Shown: positions 9,013 through 16,731 of the stretch, piece after piece
Position numbering within the stretch: the first letter of the stretch is position 1
Layout of the letters: each line of letters starts with the position of its first letter
Assembly (NCBI GenBank): GCA_905479105.1
Contig: CAJQLE010000004.1
Location: 558,001 to 622,000 of the forward strand
DNA length: 64,000 nucleotides
From: an uncultured Flavobacteriales bacterium
GTDB lineage: Bacteria; Bacteroidota; Bacteroidia; Flavobacteriales_G; Salibacteraceae
Direction of reading: 5' to 3'
Translations under genes and position numbers: made by a program
The notes under the pieces: generated by a model
Told to the model about the DNA's origin: nothing
Databases searched by the model: none
Seen by the model: only the letters and a program-made list of their open reading frames with translations

Positions 9013-9086
9013 GGCGAGGTAGCTCAGACGGTTAGAGCGCAGGATTCATAACCCTGAGGTCGGGGGTTCGATTCCCCCCTTCGCTA
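9013..9086 (+). tRNA. tRNA-Met (anticodon CAT)
   Basis: A full cloverleaf can be folded. The acceptor arms are 9013-9019 and 9079-9085, with wobbles at 1-72 and 6-67. The D stem is GCTC/GAGC. The anticodon stem is 9040-9044 with 9052-9056 around the loop TTCATAA (anticodon 9047-9049). The T stem is GGGGG/CCCCC around TTCGATT, and the discriminator is A9086. CCA is not encoded, so it is added enzymatically. The closing pair of the anticodon stem is A-C rather than a Watson-Crick pair. The CAT anticodon is shared by elongator Met, initiator Met and lysidine-modified Ile2. The weak G-T pair at 1-72 and a standard D arm fit elongator Met best, but the assignment is not certain. Confidence 0.92.
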
Positions 9087-9093
9087 CTTGTAA

Positions 9094-9127
9094 AAGGTCA
9101 GTTGATTGCTGACCTTGTTTTGTTTGT
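9094..9127 (+). terminator. Rho-independent terminator after tRNA-Met
   Basis: An 8-bp stem AAGGTCAG (9094-9101) pairs with CTGACCTT (9109-9116) around a 7-base loop. The T-rich run GTTTTGTTTG follows, 8 bases after the tRNA 3' end. Confidence 0.75.
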
Positions 9128-9210
9128 CCATAGTATCTTTAACAACCCAAAAAAAAACACGCTATAGGGTTTGCTTTTATTCAAAATTGTCATTTTAAGT
9201 AATTTATAAT

Positions 9211-10197
9211 TTGAAAACTTTCGTTACGGGTGCAGACGGTATGCTTGGAACAAATGTGGTTTTAGAACTACTGAGCAGAAATCATGATATTGTGTGTTTG
9301 GTGCATCCATCTAGTAAATCAAAAACTTTGAAAGGGCTTCCTGTTCAAATTATTACTGGAGATGTTTTAAATGTGTCCTCTTTTGAGTCCTATTTATCGA
9401 ACTGCGAATGTGTTGTTCATATTGCTGCATCTACATCTGTATGGCCAGGCAGGAATGAATTGGTCAATCGGATAAATATTGAAGGAACAAGAAACGTAAT
9501 GACGGCATCTCAAAGGGCGGGTGTAAAACGTTTCATTCATGTGGGATCGGCAAATTCATTCGATCCAGGAAACTTGGAGAACCCAGGTACTGAAGCCAAT
9601 GATTACACTGGATGGAAATACAACAATGATTACCTAGACTCAAAATATAAGACCCAACTTATGTTGCTGGGGGAATTCAGGAAGAATAAATTTCCAGTTA
9701 TTATCATTTCACCGACTTTCATGCTCGGCCCTTATGATAGCGGTCCAACGTCTGGTCGACTTTTGCTTTCAATGGTGGAAGGAAAAGTGCCCGGCTATAG
9801 CAAAGGAGTGAAGAATTTTGTTCATACGAAAGATGTGGCAAAAGCCATTGCAAATGCGCTGACAATGGGTAGATTAGGGGAGGTATATATTGCAGGCTGC
9901 GAGAATATGGATTACGCCACCTTTTTTAATAAGGTAAAGACGATCTCTGGTGTAGAGAAAAAGTTATTTCATTTCCCGTTTTTTCTCGTACTTATTGGAG
10001 GCTTCTTTTCTTCAGTTTTCGCCAGAATCATAGGTAAGCAGCCCGATTTGAGTTATGGAATGGTGAGATTAATGGGTATTGAACAATATTATTCATCTGC
10101 CAAAGCGGTTAAAGAACTTCAAATGCCTCAAACGCCTACTGATAAAGCAATTGAGGATTGCCTAAATTGGTTTAAAGCCAATAACATCAAGCTATGA
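9211..10197 (+). CDS. NAD-dependent epimerase/dehydratase family (extended SDR, dihydroflavonol-reductase-like)
   Basis: The 328-residue extended SDR starts with TTG at 9211; there is no in-frame ATG upstream before a stop. The Rossmann glycine motif TGADGMLG is at residues 6-13, the active-site serine at HVGSANSF, and the YxxxK pair is YLDSK. The overall pattern resembles the 3-beta-hydroxysteroid dehydrogenase / dihydroflavonol reductase / ceramide-pathway reductase branch rather than sugar epimerases. A hydrophobic stretch near residues 252-268 (FPFFLVLIGGFFSSVFARII) could touch the membrane, as in lipid-acting members. The gene overlaps the next SDR gene by 4 bases, so both are one operon. 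The substrate is not determined; a lipid ketone or aldehyde is my inference. Confidence 0.82.
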   Translation: MKTFVTGADGMLGTNVVLELLSRNHDIVCLVHPSSKSKTLKGLPVQIITGDVLNVSSFESYLSNCECVVHIAASTSVWPGRNELVNRINIEGTRNVMTASQRAGVKRFIHVGSANSFDPGNLENPGTEANDYTGWKYNNDYLDSKYKTQLMLLGEFRKNKFPVIIISPTFMLGPYDSGPTSGRLLLSMVEGKVPGYSKGVKNFVHTKDVAKAIANALTMGRLGEVYIAGCENMDYATFFNKVKTISGVEKKLFHFPFFLVLIGGFFSSVFARIIGKQPDLSYGMVRLMGIEQYYSSAKAVKELQMPQTPTDKAIEDCLNWFKANNIKL

Positions 10198-11003
10198 CCA
10201 GGTTTAAGAATAAGGTATTTATCATAACGGGCTCTAGTCAAGGACTTGGTAGAGCTATTGCTAGGAAAGTACTCTTAGAAGGAGGAAAGGTTCTCTTGAA
10301 CGGCAGGAGTGAAGGAAAGGCAGTTGAAGTATTATCCAATTTTTCTGAATTCGCTGACCAAGTAGTTTATGTGGGAGCTGACGTTTCAAAGGCAGAAGGC
10401 GCAAAGAAAATAGTAGATGAGGCCATAAAGAGTTTTGGTAGAATAGATGTAGTTGTAAATAATGCGGGAATGTCAGCCTTTGGGACATTGGAAAAAACAA
10501 AACCATCCGTAATTCAAGAAATTATAGATTCAAATCTAACGGGCTCGCTATTTGTGAGTCATTTTGCTATTCCTTATTTAAAGCAGAGCAAGGGGTCAAT
10601 AGAGTTTATCTCATCCTTGGCTGCAATTCACGGTTTAGGAAATTACTCTTTGTACTCTGCAGTGAAAATGGCTTACATAGGAGCTGTGCAAAGTCTTAGA
10701 AAAGAGCTTCAAGAAGATGGAGTGCACGTAGGTGCTATTTACCTGGGGTTCACAAAAAATGACGCTGTAAAAAAGACGCTTAATTCTAATGGTGATCTAG
10801 AGCTTGTGCCGGTTAGAAAAGGACTGCCTGTTGCAACTCAAGAAGAGTCCGCTGAGGTTGTCTTAAATCAGATTTACAAAAGAAAAACATTCGTGGTTCA
10901 ATCAATTCTTGGGAAAGCCAATTTCCTTGTAAATCGAATATTTCCTAAAATTATTCATTTGGTTTTATCTAACCAATATAGAAAGATGACCAAATCTTCC
11001 TAA
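10194..11003 (+). CDS. Classical SDR-family oxidoreductase
   Basis: This is a 269-residue classical short-chain dehydrogenase. The cofactor motif TGSSQGLG is at residues 13-20, followed by NNAG in VVNNAGMSAFG, the catalytic serine in EFISSLAAIHG, and YSAVK as the YxxxK pair. The C-terminus extends past the core into a hydrophobic-basic tail (LVNRIFPKIIHLVLSNQYRKM). Similar tails occur in membrane-associated SDRs such as 3-ketodihydrosphingosine reductases and DHRS7-like enzymes. ATGA overlap with the upstream extended SDR indicates translational coupling. It converges on the hydroxylase gene with a 4-base overlap. The substrate is unknown; a lipid intermediate is plausible from tail and context. 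Confidence 0.85.
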   Translation: MTRFKNKVFIITGSSQGLGRAIARKVLLEGGKVLLNGRSEGKAVEVLSNFSEFADQVVYVGADVSKAEGAKKIVDEAIKSFGRIDVVVNNAGMSAFGTLEKTKPSVIQEIIDSNLTGSLFVSHFAIPYLKQSKGSIEFISSLAAIHGLGNYSLYSAVKMAYIGAVQSLRKELQEDGVHVGAIYLGFTKNDAVKKTLNSNGDLELVPVRKGLPVATQEESAEVVLNQIYKRKTFVVQSILGKANFLVNRIFPKIIHLVLSNQYRKMTKSS

Positions 11004-12265
11004 GAAGCCAATCGGATACTTTCTTCAGATTTCGAGAGCTTCATGTAAGCATACCAAACAGCTGAGATCAAACTATAGGCAACCATTAAAGGTAAAATCC
11101 AGCTTATTTCGGAATAGAAAATAACGCTCAAAACAGAAAGACACAAAAGCCTTAGAACTTCAAAAGGAAGTGCGATTCTTGAATTATCCATTACCCGACC
11201 TTGAGCAAATACTGAAATCAAAAGTGAAACTGTTAGGGCTATCACTTCAGAGTTCTGAATCAGAGAGGCAAGCGTAGGACCTTCCATTTGTTTTATTATA
11301 AAAGTCAATCTGAAAAAAATGGCTGCCGAAGTAATGATAGCGAAGATGATATACGAAGACATTTCTTTCGTGATTCGGACATCGCGTTTAATACGATCTC
11401 CTTTCTTGTCAGTGCGATAAGCTGATGGCAGAAACCCTACGTCCTTAGGAGTCCATGCTGGACCTTTAAGAAATACTCTGATCTTATCTCCAAATGACTT
11501 TGTTCTATATGCTCTCGTGAACAAGTCGTTCCAATAAGAAAATTGAGCGCTTAATGGACTGTTACTCTCGAAGCCAGAGGTGATTCCGTAAAGTGGTTCT
11601 TCTTCTTCTTTCACGAAAGTTCCGAAAAGTCTATCCCAAACAATAAAGATGTGGCCATAATTATGGTCCATGTATTTTTCATTCCTACCATGATGCACAC
11701 GGTGATGAGAGGGTGTGGTCATGAATTCTTCCAAAACTCCCAGACTACCAATCATTCTGCTGTGGGTTAAAAATTGATATCCAGCTAAGAATACACCAAG
11801 CGTGAAAATTGTAAATGGATCAAAACCTATGAGAGGCATCCAAATAAAGAAAAAGGACCTGAAGATTACCGCGAAAAAGGAAACCCTAAAGACTGTGGTG
11901 AAATTTAATTCTTCACTTTGGTGATGTACAATGTGTGCAGCCCACAAAAAGTTAATTTCATGACTAAGGCGATGAAACCAATAAGCAATAAAGTCAAACA
12001 AAATCAAGCCGAGCAGCCAAGTACCCAAATTCGCAGGTAGCTTAAACGGAGCTACGTTCTCATACAAGTATTGAGAAGCCATTAAAAATATTACAGCATA
12101 GAATAAATCAAAAGAGCGCTCTAAAATCCCGCAATAAACATTAGCCAAAGAGTCAGCAAGAGTGTAAACCCTGATATTTTTCCTATAGGATAGGACAGCA
12201 TCATAAGAGACGATCGCAATAAAGGCGGTAGCTATAATGCCAACCAAAATGAGAAACCCTGTCAT
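11000..12265 (-). CDS. Sterol desaturase / fatty acid hydroxylase superfamily, alkylglycerol-monooxygenase-like
   Basis: The 421-residue integral membrane di-iron enzyme shows the histidine boxes of the superfamily. These are HRLSH followed by AAHIVHH (HxxxH and HxxHH, about residues 98-119) and THSR at about 167. HHRVHHGRNEKYMDHNYG follows at about 187-204. Helices flank the boxes. A C-terminal region with four more hydrophobic segments (about 305-405) makes the architecture closer to alkylglycerol monooxygenase (TMEM195-like) than to plain C5-sterol desaturases. Family members insert oxygen into a lipid alkyl chain or cleave ether lipids. The gene sits 4 bases after the stop of the seven-helix protein gene on the same strand. 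Lipid substrate unknown. Confidence 0.85.
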   Translation of the reverse strand: MTGFLILVGIIATAFIAIVSYDAVLSYRKNIRVYTLADSLANVYCGILERSFDLFYAVIFLMASQYLYENVAPFKLPANLGTWLLGLILFDFIAYWFHRLSHEINFLWAAHIVHHQSEELNFTTVFRVSFFAVIFRSFFFIWMPLIGFDPFTIFTLGVFLAGYQFLTHSRMIGSLGVLEEFMTTPSHHRVHHGRNEKYMDHNYGHIFIVWDRLFGTFVKEEEEPLYGITSGFESNSPLSAQFSYWNDLFTRAYRTKSFGDKIRVFLKGPAWTPKDVGFLPSAYRTDKKGDRIKRDVRITKEMSSYIIFAIITSAAIFFRLTFIIKQMEGPTLASLIQNSEVIALTVSLLISVFAQGRVMDNSRIALPFEVLRLLCLSVLSVIFYSEISWILPLMVAYSLISAVWYAYMKLSKSEESIRLAS

Positions 12266-12269
12266 TTCT

Positions 12270-12986
12270 TTAATTTAATTCATCAGACAAATTACCTGAT
12301 TTAAACGCTAATCTGCGAATCGCAAAAATCATTATAATCATATAAACAACAACCAATAAATGACTAATGTCATGATAGTTAAACCACCGGCTTACGCTTA
12401 TTTGATTGTTATATACATAACCCGGCAGAAGACCAAACACTATGGCTGTAATTATTAACAGACTCCCTGTGCTTTTGTTTTGCAGGTAATTCATTATTTG
12501 TAAAGGGATTACAAAACCGGCTAAAACCAACACAGATGCTGTTTGAGGAACTTGAAACCCTCTGGTCTCTGGGTTGATAATCAGTATCCCGAAAACAACA
12601 AACTGGACGATTAAGAGACCAATTATTACTTTCTGGATTGGAATAGATATAGATCTCTTCAAATCACCTAAAGAAGCCATAACCAGAAAAGCTTGTCCTG
12701 TCATACTGCAGAACCAACCGAGCATCTTCCATTCAGGACCAAAATATGCCTGAAGGCCATGCCCAATCCATGCAGCAGCTGTCATACCTATAGCATACAT
12801 AAAGAAGAACCCGCGATAGTAATTAAAGGTATCACTTCTTTCTTGCCGATTAGTTGAGAGCATCCACACGGCAATGCCGCAAGTTATAGCTATCATAAAA
12901 TCAGTGATAGCAGTAACGGGTTCTCTCAGCTCTAATGATCCGATGAATACGGTCGGATTTATAATTGAATCTGAATTTTCTAGCAT
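12270..12986 (-). CDS. Seven-helix membrane protein with TM7 HDxxH motif (DUF6962/CREST-like)
   Basis: This 238-residue protein has about seven hydrophobic helices, near residues 22-42, 55-75, 87-105, 117-137, 147-165, 174-192 and 206-226. Polar residues sit within the membrane: EPVTAITD before helix 1, GHGLQAYFG at the end of helix 2, and NYHDISHLL at the start of helix 7, giving HxxxH. This distribution recalls the CREST superfamily (alkaline ceramidase, PAQR, Per1), in which a helix-2 histidine and a helix-7 HxxxH bind zinc. It also recalls bacterial DUF6962 proteins. I do not see the usual CREST aspartate in helix 3, so the relation is tentative. It is the first gene of a two-gene unit with the hydroxylase 4 bases downstream. 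Confidence 0.7.
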   Translation of the reverse strand: MLENSDSIINPTVFIGSLELREPVTAITDFMIAITCGIAVWMLSTNRQERSDTFNYYRGFFFMYAIGMTAAAWIGHGLQAYFGPEWKMLGWFCSMTGQAFLVMASLGDLKRSISIPIQKVIIGLLIVQFVVFGILIINPETRGFQVPQTASVLVLAGFVIPLQIMNYLQNKSTGSLLIITAIVFGLLPGYVYNNQISVSRWFNYHDISHLLVVVYMIIMIFAIRRLAFKSGNLSDELN

Positions 12987-13026
12987 GATTTCTAGTAAAT
13001 TCTTGAGGTAAGTGAAAGGAACGAAA

Positions 13027-13058
13027 AAAAACCTCGCTCTGAGTGGAGCGAGGTTTTT
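13027..13058 (-). terminator. Strong terminator downstream of lpdA
   Basis: A 13-bp perfect inverted repeat (13027-13039 with 13046-13058, core CCTCGCTC/GAGCGAGG) has a 6-base loop and A/T-rich arms. Read on the minus strand it ends in a run of T and lies 17 bases after the lpdA stop. Confidence 0.85.
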
Positions 13059-13074
13059 ATCGTTTTAATATTTA

Positions 13075-14466
13075 TTACAAGTGAATTACTTCATCATAAG
13101 CTGCAGCAGCAGCCTCCATGATTGCTTCGCTCATGGTCGGATGAGGGTGAACAGTTTTGATGATTTCATGACCTGTAGTCTCAAGTTTTCTAACTGCTAC
13201 CAGTTCAGCTACCATCTCAGTAACGTTATAACCAATCATGTGTCCTCCAAGTAATTCGCCATATTTAGCGTCAAAAATTAGTTTAACAAAACCATCAGAA
13301 TGCCCAGCCGCCTTTGCCTTGCCAGATGCACTGAATGGGAATTTACCAACTTTAATTTCATAACCAGCCTCCTTAGCGGCTTTTTCCGTCATACCAACGC
13401 TTGCCACTTCTGGTGAGCAATATGTACATCCTGGAATGTTGCCATAATCAAGAGCAGCAGGGGATTGTCCTGCGATTTTCTCCACACAAATAATCCCTTC
13501 AGCTGATGCTACGTGAGCCAGAGCTTGACCCGGAACGCAATCTCCAATCGCGAAAATTCCTGGTATGTTGGTTTCATAGTACTCATTTACCATGATTTTC
13601 CCTTTATCTGTGGCAACTCCAACATCTTCAAGTCCGATGTTCTCTATATTGGCAATAACACCCACAGCAGAAAGAACTACATCACATTCAATGCTTCCTT
13701 CTTTGCCTTTTTTATCCTTGTAATTTACTGTGCAACCTTTAGCCGTTGTTTTCACTTCTGTAACCTCTGTGCCAGTCATTACATCCATGCCAGTTTTCTT
13801 GAAGCTTCGGCCTAACTGCTTACTGATATCTTCATCTTCAATTGGCACTATGTTATCCATATATTCAATCAAGGTAACTTTCGTTCCAATAGTTTGATAG
13901 AAATAGGCAAACTCAGAACCGATGGCTCCGGAACCAATAACAACCATTGATTTAGGCTGTTTTGGCAAGGTCATGGCTTCTCTGTAACCTATAATTTTCT
14001 TACCATCTTGTTTGATATGAGGAAGCTCTCTGGATCTTGTGCCAGTTGCTACAATAATGCTTTTGGCTGTAACGTCTTTTTTAGCGCCTTTTGCATCTGT
14101 TACTTCAAGGGTATTTGCGCTTTTTAACTTACCACTTCCCATGATCACTTCGATCTTGTTCTTTTTCATCAAGAACTCGACACCTTTGCTCATTCCGCCA
14201 GCAACTTCACGGCTGCGGCTTATAATACTGTCAAAGTTGATATTACCTTCTTTAACCGTGATACCGAAGTCTGAAGCATGATTCAAATAATCAAAAACTT
14301 GAGCGCTTTTGAGCAATGCCTTGGTAGGAATACATCCCCAGTTAAGACAAATACCACCCAAAGACTCACGTTCAACGATCGCAATTTTCAAACCTAATTG
14401 AGATGCGCGAATGGCCGCCACATATCCACCTGGGCCGCTTCCTAATACTATAAGATCAAAATCCAT
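13075..14466 (-). CDS. lpdA: Dihydrolipoyl dehydrogenase
   Basis: The 463-residue flavoprotein disulfide reductase is the E3 subunit. It reoxidises dihydrolipoamide of the pyruvate, 2-oxoglutarate and branched-chain dehydrogenase complexes and of the glycine cleavage system, passing electrons to NAD. The FAD motif GSGPGG is at residues 9-14, and the redox-active disulfide is GGICLNWGCIPTK with C40 and C45. The NAD motif is VIGSGAIGSEFA. The dimer-interface catalytic dyad HPHPTMSE gives H442 and E447. No E1 or E2 gene is adjacent, so it stands alone as a shared E3. A strong terminator follows. The 286-base upstream gap, shared with the divergent DUF4389 gene, shows no perfect TAnnTTTG element. 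Confidence 0.97.
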   Translation of the reverse strand: MDFDLIVLGSGPGGYVAAIRASQLGLKIAIVERESLGGICLNWGCIPTKALLKSAQVFDYLNHASDFGITVKEGNINFDSIISRSREVAGGMSKGVEFLMKKNKIEVIMGSGKLKSANTLEVTDAKGAKKDVTAKSIIVATGTRSRELPHIKQDGKKIIGYREAMTLPKQPKSMVVIGSGAIGSEFAYFYQTIGTKVTLIEYMDNIVPIEDEDISKQLGRSFKKTGMDVMTGTEVTEVKTTAKGCTVNYKDKKGKEGSIECDVVLSAVGVIANIENIGLEDVGVATDKGKIMVNEYYETNIPGIFAIGDCVPGQALAHVASAEGIICVEKIAGQSPAALDYGNIPGCTYCSPEVASVGMTEKAAKEAGYEIKVGKFPFSASGKAKAAGHSDGFVKLIFDAKYGELLGGHMIGYNVTEMVAELVAVRKLETTGHEIIKTVHPHPTMSEAIMEAAAAAYDEVIHL

Positions 14467-14752
14467 TTATTGTGTTTTATTTGATTCGTTTCAATTCTTG
14501 AGCGCGAATTTAATGCAATAGATTCTATCGTGCAGCATTGCCATCCAAGTTCATCAACTTCAATTAAGATTTTTAATACATACTATTTTAAGTTCATTCT
14601 TCAGACTTAACGTTTCTGAATCGAATTGGGCATATTTATTTGCTCGAATACTGTGCTCGTTTAAAGACTATTCAGACCATTGATTCGCAGGATGATACTC
14701 TATTAACTTGACTTTTGTATTATTGATCAAACTATCACTAAAACTTTTACCT

Positions 14753-15352
14753 ATGATGACATTTGAAATTAAACACCAAGAGTCTTATTCAAGAGGAGAA
14801 TTGCTTCTTCGTAGCTTTTTCGGACTTTTCTACATCATTTTACCTCATGCTTTCCTTTTGGCTTTTGTCGGAATTGCCTCAATTGTTCTAAGTTTTTTAT
14901 CATTTTGGGTGATCCTTTTTATTGGCAGATACCCGCAAAGTTGGTTTGAGTTCCAAGTAAAATACATGAAATGGACGATTCGATTGAATACACGTATTTA
15001 CAATTTGTCCGATGGGTATCCAGCTTTTGGATTGAACGCAACGGATGAGAACGTCACGTTTGATGTAACATATCCAGAGTCAATTTCCAGAGGGTCCGTT
15101 TTGATGAGAGGATTGTTTGGATGGTTATATGTTATGATTCCGCATGGCTTCGTATTGGCGCTGCTATCTATCGCAGTTTCAGTTGTAAGTTTTATAGCAT
15201 GGTGGGCAGTTCTTTTCACAGGGTCTTTTCCGAGATCTATGTTTGATTTTATTCTGAACTTCATGAGATGGTCTCAGAGGGTTTCGGTTTACATGGCTTA
15301 CATGACGGATGATTATCCACCGTTTTCAGGATTACCTGATCCAGTTAAATAA
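14753..15352 (+). CDS. Tandem DUF4389 membrane protein
   Basis: Two copies of one domain are visible. Copy 1 has QESYSRGELLLRSFFGLFYI, then FIGRYPQSWFEFQVKYMKW and DGYPAFGL. Copy 2 has PESISRGSVLMRGLFGWLYV, then FTGSFPRSMFDFILNFMRW and DDYPPFSG. This is the DUF4389 pattern: SRGxxLxR, a long hydrophobic hairpin, TGxxPxxxFxF, and a YP turn. Each copy has one membrane hairpin, giving about four helices. I place the start at the ATG at 14753 (or 14756). A TTG 45 bases upstream would add only a non-conserved hydrophobic lead. Function of the family is unknown. It heads a tight plus-strand series with the DUF4870-like, M48 and SpoU genes. Confidence 0.8.
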   Translation: MMTFEIKHQESYSRGELLLRSFFGLFYIILPHAFLLAFVGIASIVLSFLSFWVILFIGRYPQSWFEFQVKYMKWTIRLNTRIYNLSDGYPAFGLNATDENVTFDVTYPESISRGSVLMRGLFGWLYVMIPHGFVLALLSIAVSVVSFIAWWAVLFTGSFPRSMFDFILNFMRWSQRVSVYMAYMTDDYPPFSGLPDPVK

Positions 15353-15371
15353 ATTTTTATTTATACCCTTA

Positions 15372-15905
15372 TTGATAGTTAACAAAGACCCTATTAGCAG
15401 CGAGTCAGCATATGTGACTCTTCCCCAGCCGGATCAAATTACAGAAAGAGAAAAAGAGGATGCCATGGGCGCATACCTTATGATGTTTGCGGCAGTAGCA
15501 GTGGCATTGCCGCTTCCTGTTGTGAATCTAATTGCGGCTATAGTTTATTACTACGTCAATAGATCTAAAAGTCGTTTTGTTCACTTTCATTCACTTCAGA
15601 GTTTAATTTCTCAATTGCCCACAACTCTACTAAACTGGGGCTTATTGTACTGGAGCATTAGGGTTTGGTTTTTTAATAGTCTTGAAGCGGACGACTATTT
15701 TTTTGGGTATTTTTTGACAACAGTTATTGCTAATCTTCTTTACTTGGTCTTTAGCATTATCGGAGCAGTTCAAGCAAGGAAAGGTCGTATGTATTACTTC
15801 TTGTTTTTTGGCAAGTTGAGCTACGAGCTTGTCTTTTCAAAGTCAAGTACCCTAAAGTATAAAGGCGAGGAGACTATTATTCATCAAAATTCTCCCCCAA
15901 ATTAG
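15372..15905 (+). CDS. DUF4870/Tic20-like membrane protein
   Basis: The protein has about 177 residues with four hydrophobic segments. After an acidic lead (TEREKEDAMGAYL) comes LPVVNLIAAIVYYYVNRSKSRFVHFHSLQSL. The pattern of small helix, charged RFVxFHSLQSL and two more helices is that of DUF4870 / Tic20-like proteins. The start is uncertain. An ATG at 15309 would overlap the upstream gene by 44 bases. TTG at 15372 lies 19 bases after that stop and is my choice. An ATG at 15465 would remove the acidic lead. It ends 5 bases before the M48 gene. Function unknown; probably an inner-membrane protein made together with the DUF4389 and protease genes. Confidence 0.72.
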   Translation: MIVNKDPISSESAYVTLPQPDQITEREKEDAMGAYLMMFAAVAVALPLPVVNLIAAIVYYYVNRSKSRFVHFHSLQSLISQLPTTLLNWGLLYWSIRVWFFNSLEADDYFFGYFLTTVIANLLYLVFSIIGAVQARKGRMYYFLFFGKLSYELVFSKSSTLKYKGEETIIHQNSPPN

Positions 15906-15910
15906 AGTTT

Positions 15911-16726
15911 ATGCGAAAATCTATATGGTTAGATTTTTTAAAGCTCATTGCTGTATTCCTTGCCTTGTGGGTTTTTCTAGTCTTTATTATTTCGAACATT
16001 CCAGTTGAGTGGAGAATGAAATCGGAAATTTCATCTGAGGTATTTGAGATCTCAATGGATGATGAGAAAAAATTGGGAGACTTCCTTTTAGAGATGTACC
16101 TGGAAGATCAAGTTGTTTTAGAAAACAGCTTAATTGATTCTGGTTTACATCAGATTGAGGCCCGTTTGCTAAGATTAACAGGTGATAATACTTACGATAT
16201 AAACTTCATTATTATCAAATCTGAGGCAGTGAATGCGATGACATTTCCAGGAGGAAACATCATCATTCACAGTGCTTTGATCGATTTTTGTGAAAACCCA
16301 GAGGAATTAGCATCTGTTATAGCACATGAATTGGGTCATGTTTATAATCGAGACGTTTTAGACAAGATTCTGGCTGAGGTTGGAATGACTTTGTTGGTTA
16401 CCGTAATTACTGGTGGCGATGCTTCAATAGTTCATGAAATTATGGGGACTTTACTCAAAAGTGTGTTTAGCAGATCCCAGGAGTCAGAGGCCGATGCTTA
16501 TGGGTTAATACTGCTAGAAGATGCTGAAATTGATCCTCAAAATTTGGGAGTATTCTTTGAAAGGCTGAATGAAAATGATTTGGGTTATGATGCACACATT
16601 GAGTTTTTAATGAGTCATCCACATAATGATTCAAGGATAAAGACTAGCTCAGATTATGAGGTTAAAGATGGTTTTTCTTCGCGACCTTTGGATCTCGATT
16701 GGGGGCGAATTAAATCAACTATGTAG
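15911..16726 (+). CDS. M48-family membrane-anchored metalloprotease
   Basis: The 271-residue protein has an N-terminal membrane helix (about 8-28, FLKLIAVFLALWVFLVFII). Its M48 peptidase domain carries zinc site HELGH at H139 and H143, catalytic E140, and third ligand in ESEADAYG (E191). The sequence FPGGNIIIHSALIDFCENPEE ahead of it is a typical M48C segment. These enzymes act in envelope protein quality control on the periplasmic or cytoplasmic side; here a single anchor leaves the domain extracytoplasmic. The start lies 5 bases after the DUF4870-like gene and its stop is 5 bases before the SpoU gene. It lacks the TPR domain of BepA, so it is the short form. Confidence 0.9.
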   Translation: MRKSIWLDFLKLIAVFLALWVFLVFIISNIPVEWRMKSEISSEVFEISMDDEKKLGDFLLEMYLEDQVVLENSLIDSGLHQIEARLLRLTGDNTYDINFIIIKSEAVNAMTFPGGNIIIHSALIDFCENPEELASVIAHELGHVYNRDVLDKILAEVGMTLLVTVITGGDASIVHEIMGTLLKSVFSRSQESEADAYGLILLEDAEIDPQNLGVFFERLNENDLGYDAHIEFLMSHPHNDSRIKTSSDYEVKDGFSSRPLDLDWGRIKSTM

Positions 16727-16731
16727 CTTTT

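Noticed and set aside
14708-14752. TTG start extending the DUF4389 protein by 15 residues
   Set aside because: The added residues are not part of the repeated domain, and ATGs at 14753/14756 give the expected N-terminus.
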